From Nemertoderma westbladi (Eukaryota; Xenacoelomorpha; Nemertodermatida; Nemertodermatidae), in assembly GCA_032718475.1 (NCBI GenBank), contig JAUCBJ010002808.1:1-23789 (forward strand): a stretch of 23,789 nt of DNA. Direction: 5' to 3'. Made by a program: the position numbers and the translations under genes. Below the pieces are notes generated by a model. It did not search any database, was not told the DNA's origin, and worked only from the letters and a program-made list of their open reading frames with translations. How positions within the stretch are numbered: the first letter of the stretch is position 1; the number at the start of each line of letters is the position of its first letter. Of this stretch, positions 11,501 through 21,052 are shown piece after piece.

Positions 11501-12343
11501 TACTTCTGTACCTACTTGAATACTGGAATATGGGCTGATGGGGTGATATTGGCGAGCTTCCAACTGTCCAATGACTGAATGAGATGGGACGAGTTCAGAG
11601 TTCACTATCAGACTATCCATATATTTTTGAAATACTGAAACAGGTCTGGTGGTCTGAGAGAGATCTCAGGATCTTGAGAGTTCCAGAGTTCTGTTGGAAG
11701 TTCCTTGACAGCTTGAGCATGATTGGGTAAAAATGGGTAGGCCTAGCAGCCTAGACCCTAACTGGACAAGGCGAAATGTCTGTTTTAATTTTAGCTATTT
11801 CCGCCTGTACAATCTGACAATGGAAGGCAGAAGGGTTAAACTGTTAAAGTCAACAGTGAACAGTGGTAACTGTTTTGTTAAACACAAAACAGCAAAACTA
11901 TTTAAATGATAATCAGACAGTCAGATAGGCCTATGTCAGTATGTCTGTATGTACTGATGTATGTTCTATTTTAAATGATATGAAATAACTGAATAATGAT
12001 AAAATGCTATAATCAGACTGTCAGATAATGATGGGCATAATATATCGGTATACCAGTATACAGCATAGACTAACAGACTAACATTTACCGGTAACATATA
12101 GGCCTAATACCGTCATACTGTAATAGGCCTACATAAAACATTTTTTTTTTTATTATTATTATCATCACTCTAGGCCTAGGCCTATGAATTTATAAAAGAG
12201 GGCTCTAAAAATTACACAAAATATACAGAAATATATTCCAGTATTCTACAAAATAAAATTAACGCAACAATGTCATAGTCTACCGGTCCTACCAGCCTAC
12301 GAATGTGCAATAAAATATTCACAATAAAAATTGATTGTTATGA
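11501..12343. other. AT-rich sequence, no gene seen
   Basis: No coding region or repeat boundary is supported. The stretch is dense in TAGGCCTA (11495, 11738, 11926, 12099, 12124, 12171, 12177) and in TCAGACAGTCAGATA-like words near 11915-11930 and 12015-12030. Confidence 0.5.
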
Positions 12344-12351
12344 TTCACAAT

Positions 12352-13162
12352 CCAGGTTGGAATTCATGCATGAGCGCGCAGGTACGCTTTGTTGTTTTGA
12401 GATCACCGCGCACCTGAAATTGGCTCGTCGCGCACCTCATCATCCATACAAAATCGCGCAGCTCATGTCATGCATATCTCAAAAAATCGTGCAGGTGATA
12501 TGAACAATTTTACATTCCTATTTTACAGCTTTGAGCGTTTTAAGCTTAGGCCCTATCTTAGTACGGCTGTCTGTCTGTGCGTTGAATCTACATAATACAT
12601 GTACTTTTTGCAATATCAAAATTGTTAATATTAAAAAATATTTTTTGAATCCACTACATTTACATTTGAAAATACATTACTCTACTGTATAAAATTTGAT
12701 TAAATATGCAATAGTTAAGTCATACTTATAATACATTGTTACTTTCTGACTTTACCTTTTTACTAACGTAACATCAGAACATAGGCAATAGGCATAGGCC
12801 TAATAACAATAGAGTATACTGTCACTGTAGTTAAAATAAATAGACAAATTCAGCTCCGGTTGCCTGTACAGTATTACAGCATTATGGAGAAATGATTTGT
12901 CAGTTTGAAGAAGTGGAAATGAGAAATAACGCGAGCGAAGCGAGCGAAATTTTTTTGTGTATTTTCGTGATTTCAATTAATTTGTGGCGCGCATCAGAGC
13001 TGCGCGCTGAGGCGCAACGCGCACCTGTCTCACCCAAACGCGCAACGCGCACCTGTCTCACCCGAACGCGCACCTGTCTCACCCAAACGCGCAACGCGCA
13101 TCTGGTTTGCGGTCATTCGCGCAGGTACGCGTCCGAGTTTTGCAGCATGAATTCCAACCTGG
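12352..13162. mobile_element. hAT-like non-autonomous TIR element
   Basis: Perfect 18-bp terminal inverted repeats, CCAGGTTGGAATTCATGC at 12352-12369 and its complement at 13145-13162, are flanked directly by the perfect 8-bp duplication TTCACAAT (12344-12351 and 13163-13170). An 8-bp target duplication is typical of hAT, and also of P and Merlin, superfamilies (established). The element is 811 bp with no transposase. Both ends carry GCGCAGGTACGC in the same orientation just inside the TIR. The left part has GCGCACCT words, and the right part a CG-rich tandem repeat. Its middle is AT-rich. The open frames at 12892-13179 and 13030-13371 arise from the CG-rich repeats. Confidence 0.9.
13013..13104. 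repeat. CG-rich tandem repeat with CACCTG boxes
   Basis: Three to four imperfect copies of AACGCGCACCTGTCTCACCC lie near the right end of the hAT-like element. They are strongly CG-rich against an AT-rich surround. CACCTG is an E-box-type hexamer. Any regulatory role is speculative. Confidence 0.85.
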
Positions 13163-13170
13163 TTCACAAT

Positions 13171-13536
13171 AATAACTAAATACTTATGAGTAAAGTAATG
13201 TTGGGAACATAATAGTAATATATTGCATGTACTGGTACCTGGGTACTGGTACACAGTGGTACTGCAGTATTGGCAAGGGCAACTGGCAGACTGGGACTGG
13301 CTGAATGGGGGAATACAGGAATACGACTTTACAGTTGTCTTGTAGCTGGACCTGGAACAAGAAAAAAACACTTGATTACGTTTGGCTCTAATATACTAAT
13401 ATAGAGCTAATTTAGTTATTATTATTACTTTTTATTTCCTATGACAAGCCAATTAGAGCCATAGTCGTTATCTTATCAGTATCGTAACAAATTATGCAAG
13501 AATACACAATAAAGGCACAACATAGATGCAGACTAT
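13171..13536. other. Spacer, no gene seen
   Basis: No supported coding region. Palindrome-rich text (GGTACCTGGGTACTGGTACA) occurs near 13235-13265. A 5' truncated LINE begins at the right edge. Its own target duplication was not identified. Confidence 0.45.
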
Positions 13537-13539
13537 ATG

Positions 13540-15138
13540 ACTATACTGAGGACTGACAGAGATTACTTTTACAGTAGCTATGATGATGTTCTAAATGTAT
13601 TAAAACTACTGAACCCCTGTAAGGCCAGTGGGCCAGACAACATTGATGCAAGGTTGCTCAATAGGCTCAAGTTTGTTTTGACTGATCCTGTCGGTTATTT
13701 CAATAGTCTTTCGACACTGGAATTGTACCCTCTATTTGGCGTGAAGCAAACGTAGTACCTCTATATACAAAAACTCAGGATTTCGTTCAAATGGTAGTAA
13801 CTACCGTGCTATATCTTTAACTTCCCTCATAGTTAAGATACAGTAATGGAGTCTATTATACGGAACAAAATGATGGATTACTTATTGTCTTTCGGTGATT
13901 TCACCAAAAACCAACACGGGTTTCTTTGCAACAAATCAACCTTCTCACAGCTTTTGGAATGTTCCACAGACTGGGTTCGTATTCTAAATTTAAGTCAACC
14001 AATCGACATTGTATACAGTATACCGACTTCAAACGGGCGTTTGATAGAGTTTCACATCAGAAACTGCTCCTGCAGTTACAATGCTACGATATTGGCGGTG
14101 CTCTTTTGACTTGGATTATGAATTTCTTATCGGATAGATCACAGCGTGTCAGTATTAATGCATTAATGGTAATCATCAATACCGATGACCAGTGGAGTGC
14201 CTCAGGGCAGTGTTCTTGCTCCACTCCTTTTTGTTATTTTCATTAATGACATCTGCGATTGTATTTCAACTCATACTGGAATCAAACTTTATGCTGACGA
14301 TACTAAACTATATAGAGCTGTTCTATCAATTGATGATTCTCGTCAACTGCAACATGATATTGATACTCTTAATTTATGGTCTGAATTATGGCAATTGCAT
14401 TTTAATTTGAAGAAGTGTGGCATCATAACCCTTCAAGGAACTACCACAATTCATTCATCACGACAATATGGAATGGATAACCAAGTTCTGCCAATGTTGG
14501 CTTCCTCTAGAGACCTGGGGGGAAGAAATACCCGGCGATTTAAGGTATAGTGAACATGTAAGTATTATTGCCAGTAAGACCAGGCAAGTATGTCATCAGA
14601 TATGGAGAGCCTTTGGCCACCGGGATACAAATTTACAATTTGGCTTCTTCGAAACATTTGCCAGGCCAATATTAGAGTCAATGCTGTAATCTGGAACCCA
14701 TCACTAATCAAGGATATTGATGCGATTGAACGAGTGCAGAGGGACTTTACACGATATCTGCCTGGCTACAAAGAATTATCTTATCATCAACAATTATTTC
14801 GCCTTAAGACTGATCCCCTTGAAGTTCGTCACATTAAGTTGGATTTAACAGAAATGTACAAAATTGTTACCCTTAACAACAATGCAGGCAATTTCTTTAC
14901 TCTTTCAAATTTATGTTCTATCAGAGGTCACTCCAAGAAACTGGTGTTACCGCGTTCTAACTATAACATTTTGCAGAGCCACTTCACAGTTCGTCGGATC
15001 TCACTCTGGAACAGCCTTGATGAGAGCACAGTGACTTCTAGATCACTTTCTTTATTCCGCAAGGCAATCAATATTATTAACTTGATCATTGTAATTATTA
15101 AATTAAAAATCCGGGAAGCGCCCCAGCGCTATAATTAA
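13540..15138 (+). mobile_element. LINE remnant 2 (CR1/L2/Jockey-like RT)
   Basis: A 5'-truncated, frameshifted non-LTR retrotransposon on the plus strand. Pieces in order are SYDDVLNVLKLLNPCKASGPDNI (RT0, in parts), WREANVVPLY, SNYRAISLTS, NQHGFLCNKST, YTDFKRAFDRVSHQKLL (motif A), SGVPQGSVLAPLLFVIFIND (motif B), LYADDTKLY (YADD at 14290-14301) and LHFNLKKC. A long C-terminal part follows: WNPSLIKDIDAIERVQRDFT, the arginine-rich LEVRH region, RGHSKKL and SLWNSLDESTV. The RGHSxKL...WNSLP-type tail is characteristic of the CR1/L2/Jockey group (established). Frame changes occur near 13740, 13850, 14020, 14170 and 14510-14590. The final frame is open for 182 codons to 15138. An ATTAATTAATT run at about 15132-15145 may be the element's 3' microsatellite tail. 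Confidence 0.93.
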
Positions 15139-15477
15139 TTAATTGAACGAAGCCGCATCGATTTAAAACATATAAACCTCTAGAAATGCACTGCACGGAT
15201 ACAAGTATGGTTAAAATAAGAATAAGATAAAGTAAAAATACACAGAGTCGTGTACCATCATCAAAAATTTGTATCATGAATCAACCAAGCTTGCCAATTC
15301 AATGAATGGTTCCAAATCGCTAACAATTAAATATTATTTTAATCTTGCTAACAAATAAACAAATTATACTGCTCGAGAAAGCCGAGGTACAGAAGCGAGA
15401 TTAGAGCAGAATTTAGACACTATTACAAAGACATATAAAATATATATATATGAGAGAATGAATGTACTAAATGGATA
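15139..15477. other. AT-rich spacer between two LINEs
   Basis: No coding region. An ATATATATATATA run near 15437-15451 could be the 3' tail of the minus-strand LINE that begins to its right. Confidence 0.45.
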
Positions 15478-16373
15478 TTACAGTATATCACATAATAATT
15501 CAGAATAAAAGCAAACTTCAGGCGACCAAGCTGGCCAGGTCTTAATCACTAGAAGTCTATAATAGACATCATATTGATAGTTATATAGAAGAATGGTAAG
15601 GTAGGTCGCTTTAAAGTCATCCTGCATCGACATCTCCTTCAACAAAGATTTGGTTGCTTTTTTATTGCAATGTTTAGTGGAGTAAGAGGATATTGAAATT
15701 GATGACAGCGAAGGCAAATCATACAAAAATGCAGACCTTTCATAGCACGAAAATACAGTATGTCCACTTTGTTACCCAGGAAGTGATCACAAAGGATATT
15801 AGCAAATAGCGAGTGTATCTTCGAGTTGCCGGTGTTGAATAATCTATATATGAAATTGAATTGTTGAAGATGCAAAAAGGCTTCGATATTCACACCATAT
15901 TATATGGAGTAAAAGACGATGTTTGAAACACGATTATCAACATGGAGTATGGATCGCATTGCCTTGCGAATTTCTTTACTGAGAAGTTCTATACCTTTAT
16001 AGGAAAGGCCGGATGATCCGTATACAATGTTTCCACTTGACAAGCAGATAACTTTCCACAGTAGAGTTACTGTATTAAGAGGAACATCAGTAATAGTAAA
16101 TCCTGCTCGCTGCATTTGAGCTACATTAAGCCATATCTTCCTTTTATTAAAGCTAAGAACCGAGTGGTCATCTGCAGGTATTGGTATGCCCATATACTGG
16201 CAATGTGGTACCGACTTGAAAGTTTTGCCACCAACCTTTAGGGTATCAACAGTTGTTGTTTTACCTTTGTTATCAATCGACAAGAAATTACATTTTGTTA
16301 AGTTTAGTCTCAGATTGTGGCTTTCAAAGTAGTCCGATGATAACTTTAATAGACCAATTAAGTCTGTCTTCAT
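15478..16373 (-). pseudogene. LINE 3 C-terminal region
   Basis: Open for 157 codons (15900-16373), this carries LRLNLTKCNFL, the CQYMGIPI motif typical of the thumb region after the RT palm, and a long tail. After one frame change near 15895 the protein-like text continues (FLHLQQFNFIYRLFNTGNSK), and after another near 15725 probably to 15478. The ends of the tail are less certain because only its general character resembles LINE C-termini. Confidence 0.7.
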
Positions 16374-16375
16374 GT

Positions 16376-17400
16376 TCGCAAGATAATAATATCATCAGCA
16401 TAATTGGCAACGCAGAAAGATAATTCACCAACATGGGCTCCCAGGCCACTGATCTCCATATTATGAATCAGGTCGCATATATAAAAATTGAACAATATTG
16501 GGGACAAGATTCCACCTTGTCAGACTCCCCTTTGAATATGTATAGGTGTATTGACTAAAAGTCCATTGTTAGTAATGTACGCTGTAGAGTTGCAATAAAA
16601 AGATTCCAAAGCATCAACAACGTGAAGGTGAACATCGGTCTCTCTAAGCTTGGCAAAGAGTTTCTTATGGCAAACAGAGTCGAATGCTGATGACAGGTCT
16701 ACACACATAAGATACATGTGTGATCCTTCTTTTGTGAACTTCTGTACTAAGCTTTCCACCACCTGATGAGCAATGTCCGAACCCGATTTTGCTTTGTAGC
16801 CCATTTTGTAAGTTGCTTGTCGGTAGTCCAGAGAGTTCTTTTAGCAATGATAATTCCCAGAGCTTTGCCACTGTGAGTGTTATGGAGATGAAACGGAAAT
16901 TTGCTTCTTGGGGAATCGAAATTGAGGTTGAGGCAGTTCTTTTTCCCTTAGGAATTGGAGATATGGTGCTAAGGGAGAAAATTTTAGGGCATACACCATC
17001 CTTTAAGATTTCTTTAAAGAGCTCAGCAATGTAATTACATAAGCCAAATGAGTTTCCATAGATAAGGCATTCTGCATTAATTTGGCAAATGTCATTAGAT
17101 TTATCACGATTGAGTTTGCTAATTAGCTCAGAAATGTCGCTTGCCTTGATCTTGTTAGGAACTAATGGAGTACCAGTCATGGTCGCATGAGATGTAGAAC
17201 TTTCTCCAGATATGTCACTTGATTTGTCGGAAAACTGTTCTGTAATTCTTTTATGAACATCATGTAACTGTTGATCGTTAAAATAATGTTTGTTTTTAGT
17301 CTTGATTTTTCTCCAAAAAGAAGTTGATTGGTTGCGATTGGTGCGAGCTAAAGCTCTTACATGTTCTTTATATGATTCTTTAGTCTGTTGTGGGCGGTAT
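16376..17400 (-). pseudogene. LINE 3 reverse transcriptase core
   Basis: This is the RT domain of LINE 3, from the linker through motif C. All landmark motifs are present in order, with SSAFDS carrying the motif A aspartate and NYADD at 16391-16402. The region is divided by one frame change where LQNG meets GYKAKSG (about 16800), by an in-frame TGA at 16517-16519 between RGV and QGG, and by another shift just after ADDIIIL. It is not translatable as one protein. Confidence 0.88.
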
Positions 17401-17410
17401 TTAACATATG

Positions 17411-18157
17411 TTATACAAACCGTTTAGATTTTCTGTTCTTACAACCGCTGGAACTACGTCGTATCATATTTGATTTAAAGTTAACCTACAGTATTGACAG
17501 AAACCTAGTTGATCTAGATGTAGATAAATATTTTACAAGACCACCGCGTAGTGGTCTTCGAGGGCATTCTCGTAAATTATTTGTACCTAGGTGCAGACTC
17601 AATATGTGTAAAAACTCGTTTAAGCACAGAGTTGTTCCTATTTCGAACGAGTTACCTGGAGATCTTGTTGATGCTGTAAACCTAACCATTTTTACACGGG
17701 GTTTGTCAGGGGTTAACCTACTTAAATATTGCTCTTTTTCAAGAGACCATGGTAATCCATGGTTTTTTCAGTAAAATGTATTTAATTTCGTTAGTATTGT
17801 TTTTATTTTTTTTTTTTCTATTTTTTCCAATGGTCAAACTGGATATTTTCTCTTACTTTGAACCAATTATTTTAAATTTAATGTTCTTTTTAATTTTCTT
17901 CAACATTCCTTGTGTAATTTTAATTTTAATTTCAATATTCTTTTTTTCACATTAAAACTAATTATGGACCACCATAAGTGCTATATGCCTGGTAGGTATC
18001 CTCTCCCTCGAACCATATAATGTATCTTATATCACAATTACAATATTTTACTTATATTTAGTAAATGTATTTCGTGTATAATTTTGTATTAATATCTGTT
18101 GCTTTGTTTTTTTTTTTAAATTTGATTTCGTGTTAATAAATAAATAAAAATAAATAA
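17411..18157 (+). mobile_element. LINE remnant 4, nested 3' fragment
   Basis: A 747-bp, 5'-truncated 3' end of a CR1/L2-like LINE is inserted in opposite orientation into LINE 3. It encodes only the C-terminal tail (QPLELRRIIFDLKLTYSI, RGHSRKLFVPRCRLNM, NELPGDLVDAVNLTIF) to a stop at 17773. A T-rich 3' UTR follows, ending in a TAAA-type microsatellite (18134-18157). ATATG at 17406-17410 and at 18158-18162 is the likely target duplication. Joining the flanks through one copy of ATATG gives an uninterrupted LINE 3 frame across the site (IPMS-YVK-YRPQQ), which independently confirms both boundaries. Confidence 0.92.
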
Positions 18158-18375
18158 ATATGACATTGGGATATTTGACCGTGCTGCATTCAGAATACTA
18201 TTAACCAGGCCGTCTGCTCTGTTGTCTCTCGAAAGGTGGTTGGTCCCATGACTATACAGATTTTTTACTACTTCATCCCTGTAGACTGCCCGATTATCAC
18301 TTGTTGCCTCCTTAAAGTGCCATCTGATGTTTTTCTGTTTTGATTTTCCAAAGCCTTGCTATAGGGGCTGTTGCG

Positions 18376-18540
18376 CTGTCAGTCAGAGAGGTAACAGCCC
18401 ATGGGGTAAGGATTTACCCCTGGAGCGCTAACTATCAGATAGTCTGATACCAACTGTCAGACAGTCTTTTTCAACTATCAGATAGATGATGGCCCAGTTA
18501 CAAGTTCCCGGGCCCGATAGTTGTATTTTTTAAACCCCGA
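18376..18540. repeat. Cluster of short palindromes
   Basis: Three 11-bp palindromes follow one another: CTATCAGATAG (18432-18442), CTGTCAGACAG (18454-18464) and CTATCAGATAG (18475-18485), spaced 22 and 21 bp. Just before them are GGGCTGTT/AACAGCCC arms (about 18365-18401) and GGGGTAA-GGAT-TTACCCC (about 18404-18421). No gene is seen. Confidence 0.85.
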
Positions 18541-18544
18541 GTGT

Positions 18545-18935
18545 TGTTGACGGAGTCTGTTACTTCCGAAATCGTTGATCGTGGTGCCGGTGCCGGAATT
18601 CTGGCTTTGATTAAAAACACTGAACTGTTGAACGATGGCGTAATCTACGAAACCCGGCCGGATTCCTAATCCGAGGAGGCGACGGAGTCAATTAAACGTA
18701 AACAATGAAACGATCGCGATGGACAATGGAGTCTATTCAATATATCCAGAACGATACGATGCCGACGGAGTCTATTACAGTATTAAACACGCAACCAAAG
18801 CGATCAGACGATGGCGAAGTAATCTACAAAACAGAGAATGACAGGAAGGCAATGGAGTTTATTAAACCCAGTAAGATGTTGCATAGCGAAGCGATCGAGA
18901 CGGATAACGGAGTCTATTACAGTATTAAATCTTGA
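18545..18935 (+). pseudogene. Decayed coding-like repeat with Tyr motifs
   Basis: Six diverged copies of a GACGGAGTCTATTACAGTAT word lie irregularly from about 18550 to 18933. In changing frames they translate to related peptides: ELLNDGVIYETRPDS (ends at a TAA near 18668), MDNGVYSIYPERYDADGVYY, DDGEVIYKTEN and ETDNGVYYSIKS (ends at the TGA at 18933). The 76-codon open frame at 18705-18935 covers only part in one frame. Acidic-Gly-Val-(Ile)-Tyr repeats recall tyrosine-based cytoplasmic tails of receptors, but no family is recognised. It could be a decayed exon cluster or a minisatellite that happens to read through. No splice sites were assigned. Confidence 0.35.
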
Positions 18936-19880
18936 ACGAAGAAGGTGGAATCTATAGGCCTAAACCTGGAACAATGCGAACAAGGCTACTCTAAAGTTAG
19001 ACTAGACTGGTTTGTGAGATTAACTTGCCAATACTAACTCAATACAATTTGCTTTCTTCGAATTCCTAATAATATATTTTAATCTTAATAATAATTATTC
19101 AACATCAATTATTTTATAAGTCTTGTCAATGTATACGATTGCTGAAGACTAAAGAGCTAACTTTAGGATAATCTGCCTTATATTTTTAGAATTATTATAA
19201 TTAATTTTGTTATGTTTATAATGAATTGTATCTATTGACGGACTACTTGATGCGCGACCGTGATAATAAAATTAAATCGGGGGCGCAATCAATATTCTTT
19301 CTTCCCTCCCCAGGTGAAAATCGACGCAAATAACAGCTTGTTTACTACTAAAATAAAACTGCCTCCTGTTCTATAGGAAAAAACATTATAGGGGAAATTT
19401 TAGCAAGTTGTGTTTATTTTAGCCGATAGACAAGATTACCGGTACATGTTTACCAAGTTTGGTATAATTTAGTCAAAGATTGAATGAGTTACGATTTTAA
19501 ATTATCAGTGGAGGGTGAAGGCCTGAAGGCGGCGGGCCAGGATTCAGTTATACTTGAATAAAGAATAGTGATTAAACCAAGGGATACGCGATATATGGCA
19601 CTGAGCTGTAAAAGTTCATTGAATGACTGTTGATTTCGAAACATTTAATTCAAAACTATATATAAATGTTAATATAATTTTGGATTTTTTTTTCTAATAA
19701 TTAACATTTCAACAATTTATTTTTTTATCTAATCAATCACATTATTAAATAACGAAGCACAGAAATAATACTGATTGAATATTGAATTGAAGGTACAGTA
19801 CCGAATTGAATATTTGAGATTTCATAAGATAGAATATTGAATATCTTCGGCCATCATCCCATTGTATGAAATTTGAAAAA
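18936..19880. other. AT-rich sequence, no gene seen
   Basis: No supported coding region or repeat boundary. One TAGGCCTA is at 18955, and a TACCGGTA word is near 19439. Confidence 0.5.
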
Positions 19881-19884
19881 TTGA

Positions 19885-20045
19885 TAGTTTCAATTCCCTC
19901 CTCCTCGGTGGGAGAGACAGTTCTACTGTAATCAATGGCCCCTCAAGCGGGCCTGGACTCTGGCTGTGCCACTCCTTTAGAATGGCTGTGCCACTCCTTT
20001 AGAAGAGTGTTGTCCTTGGCGCGATATAATAATTAAAATTGAGAA
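19885..20045 (+). repeat. Possible LINE 3'-end relic with a 22-bp duplication
   Basis: A CG-richer island is ended by TTGGCGCGATATAATAATTA, which resembles 3' ends of CR1-like LINEs (weak, from general resemblance). It contains TGGCTGTGCCACTCCTTTAG at 19961 and again at 19983 as a direct tandem duplication. Confidence 0.3.
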
Positions 20046-20955
20046 GTTAAAAAAATCAAAATTCTTCAGATATACAATTACAATAAAATTTAGACCGCAA
20101 AGTGAAAACCTGGTATTATTTACATGGGCGTTTGAACCAATTGCAACTCAATTGTTCTTCAACCTCAAAGTGATTCGTTGGTGGAGAACGAAAGATCTCG
20201 ATGATGGATTCCAAATATGTAAAAACATTTGAATTTGGTTGGGAAAAAGCTGATTTATATGAGCACTGTTACATGTTGCATGTATTTACTTCGGTTCCGC
20301 TGCAGGCAATTTATTCCACTTAATAAATACACAATATTCTGGAACATTTGTTTATCTGCTACGTACTACAGTAGTATTATTATATACAGTAGGTATTGTA
20401 TTGTTGCCCAGCTACTGATTAGTTCCATATTAGAATGTAGAATAAATGGACTCCAACGCAGCTCAACGCAAAATATGTAACTTCAACGTCCATTACAACT
20501 GCCATATCTCAGATATTCCTTTTGAAAAATTCTGAATTTATTACATTATTTAGTTTCCCTGCAACAACGTCATCTTACATTCGTTATCGTTACCAACGAA
20601 CCCACTATAAGATTAAAAGGTCGACTGAGATAGGCCTACCTATTTAAAGCGCTTGTAGGTAAGGATTGAAAGCGAAGGCGGGTTGATACAGTATCACGGG
20701 GAATTAACATAATATTTAATTATCAATAAATTTGTTTTAGTTATTCTAACGAAAACAATAAAAGACGAAATTGTGGGGATATGAAAATACACATTATATT
20801 ATCAGACTTATTGTCGGTGCAAAAACAGTTCATGGTGTATGGAAAAATGCGACAGGGTTGGGAAGGATAGAAATGTACGTAGGAGTTAATAGTTATACTG
20901 TAATACCCGATCAGAGTTTGTTACGATTATTTGAATATTAAATTGTGTATACAAA
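20046..20955. other. AT-rich sequence, no gene seen
   Basis: The open frame at 20229-20480 (plus, 83 codons) is Cys/Tyr/Ile-rich without a domain and looks like chance in AT-rich DNA. TAGGCCTA occurs at 20631. Confidence 0.45.
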
Positions 20956-20959
20956 GTGT

Positions 20960-21051
20960 AAGAAGCGCCGGGGACATATGATATGGAGTCCCCCCCTACC
21001 TGAAAAGTGGGAGGGACGTGTCCCCCCCGCCCCCCTATGGCTGCGCCACTG
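20960..21051. mobile_element. Possible hAT-type transposon terminus
   Basis: The sequence ends in CCCCCCTATGGCTGCGCCACTG at 21051. Read inward on the minus strand this is CAGTGGCGCAGCCATAGG, the CAGTGGCG-type start seen in many hAT elements (established). It is followed inward by a G/C-run stretch and the arms CCCCCCTACC...AAAGTGGGAGGGACGTG. A matching left terminus was not found with confidence. It directly truncates the endonuclease frame to its right. Confidence 0.4.
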
Positions 21052-21052
21052 T

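Larger units (their letters stand above)
15478..18375 (-). mobile_element. LINE remnant 3 (minus), split by a nested LINE
   Basis: This is a decayed non-LTR retrotransposon read right to left. From 18375 it encodes a pre-RT linker (KNIRWHFKEATSDNRAVY, then LVNSILNAARSNIPMS) up to 18163. The linker resumes at 17405 (YRPQQTKESYKEHVRALART). The RT follows: ISELISKLNRDKSND, STISPIPKG, KAKSGSDIAH, CVDLSSAFDS (motif A), QGGILSPILFNFYICD (motif B), and NYADDIIIL (motif C, YADD at 16391-16402). The C-terminal region runs through LRLNLTKCNFLS, VGGKTFKSVPHCQYMG, FNFIYRLFNTGNSKIHSLF and on to about 15478. Breaks include a TGA just before QGGILSP (16517-16519), a TAA near 18315-18330 in one frame, and frame changes near 16376, 16800 and 15895. 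Bases 17411-18157 do not belong to it. The clade is uncertain (APE-type, CR1/L2/Rex-like). Confidence 0.9.

Noticed and set aside
12892-13371. Arg/Thr-rich open frames on both strands
   Set aside because: They are produced by the CG-rich tandem repeats of the hAT-like element.
17749-17955. Phe/Leu-rich 68-codon frame resembling a membrane peptide
   Set aside because: It is the T-rich 3' UTR of the nested LINE fragment.
18360-18385. GGCTGTTGCGCTGTCAG as the left TIR of the element ending at 21051
   Set aside because: Its similarity to GGCTGCGCCACTG is in the same orientation, not inverted, so it is not a proper partner terminus.
20229-20480. 83-codon frame with hydrophobic stretches
   Set aside because: It has no recognisable motif, and its composition fits random AT-rich DNA.
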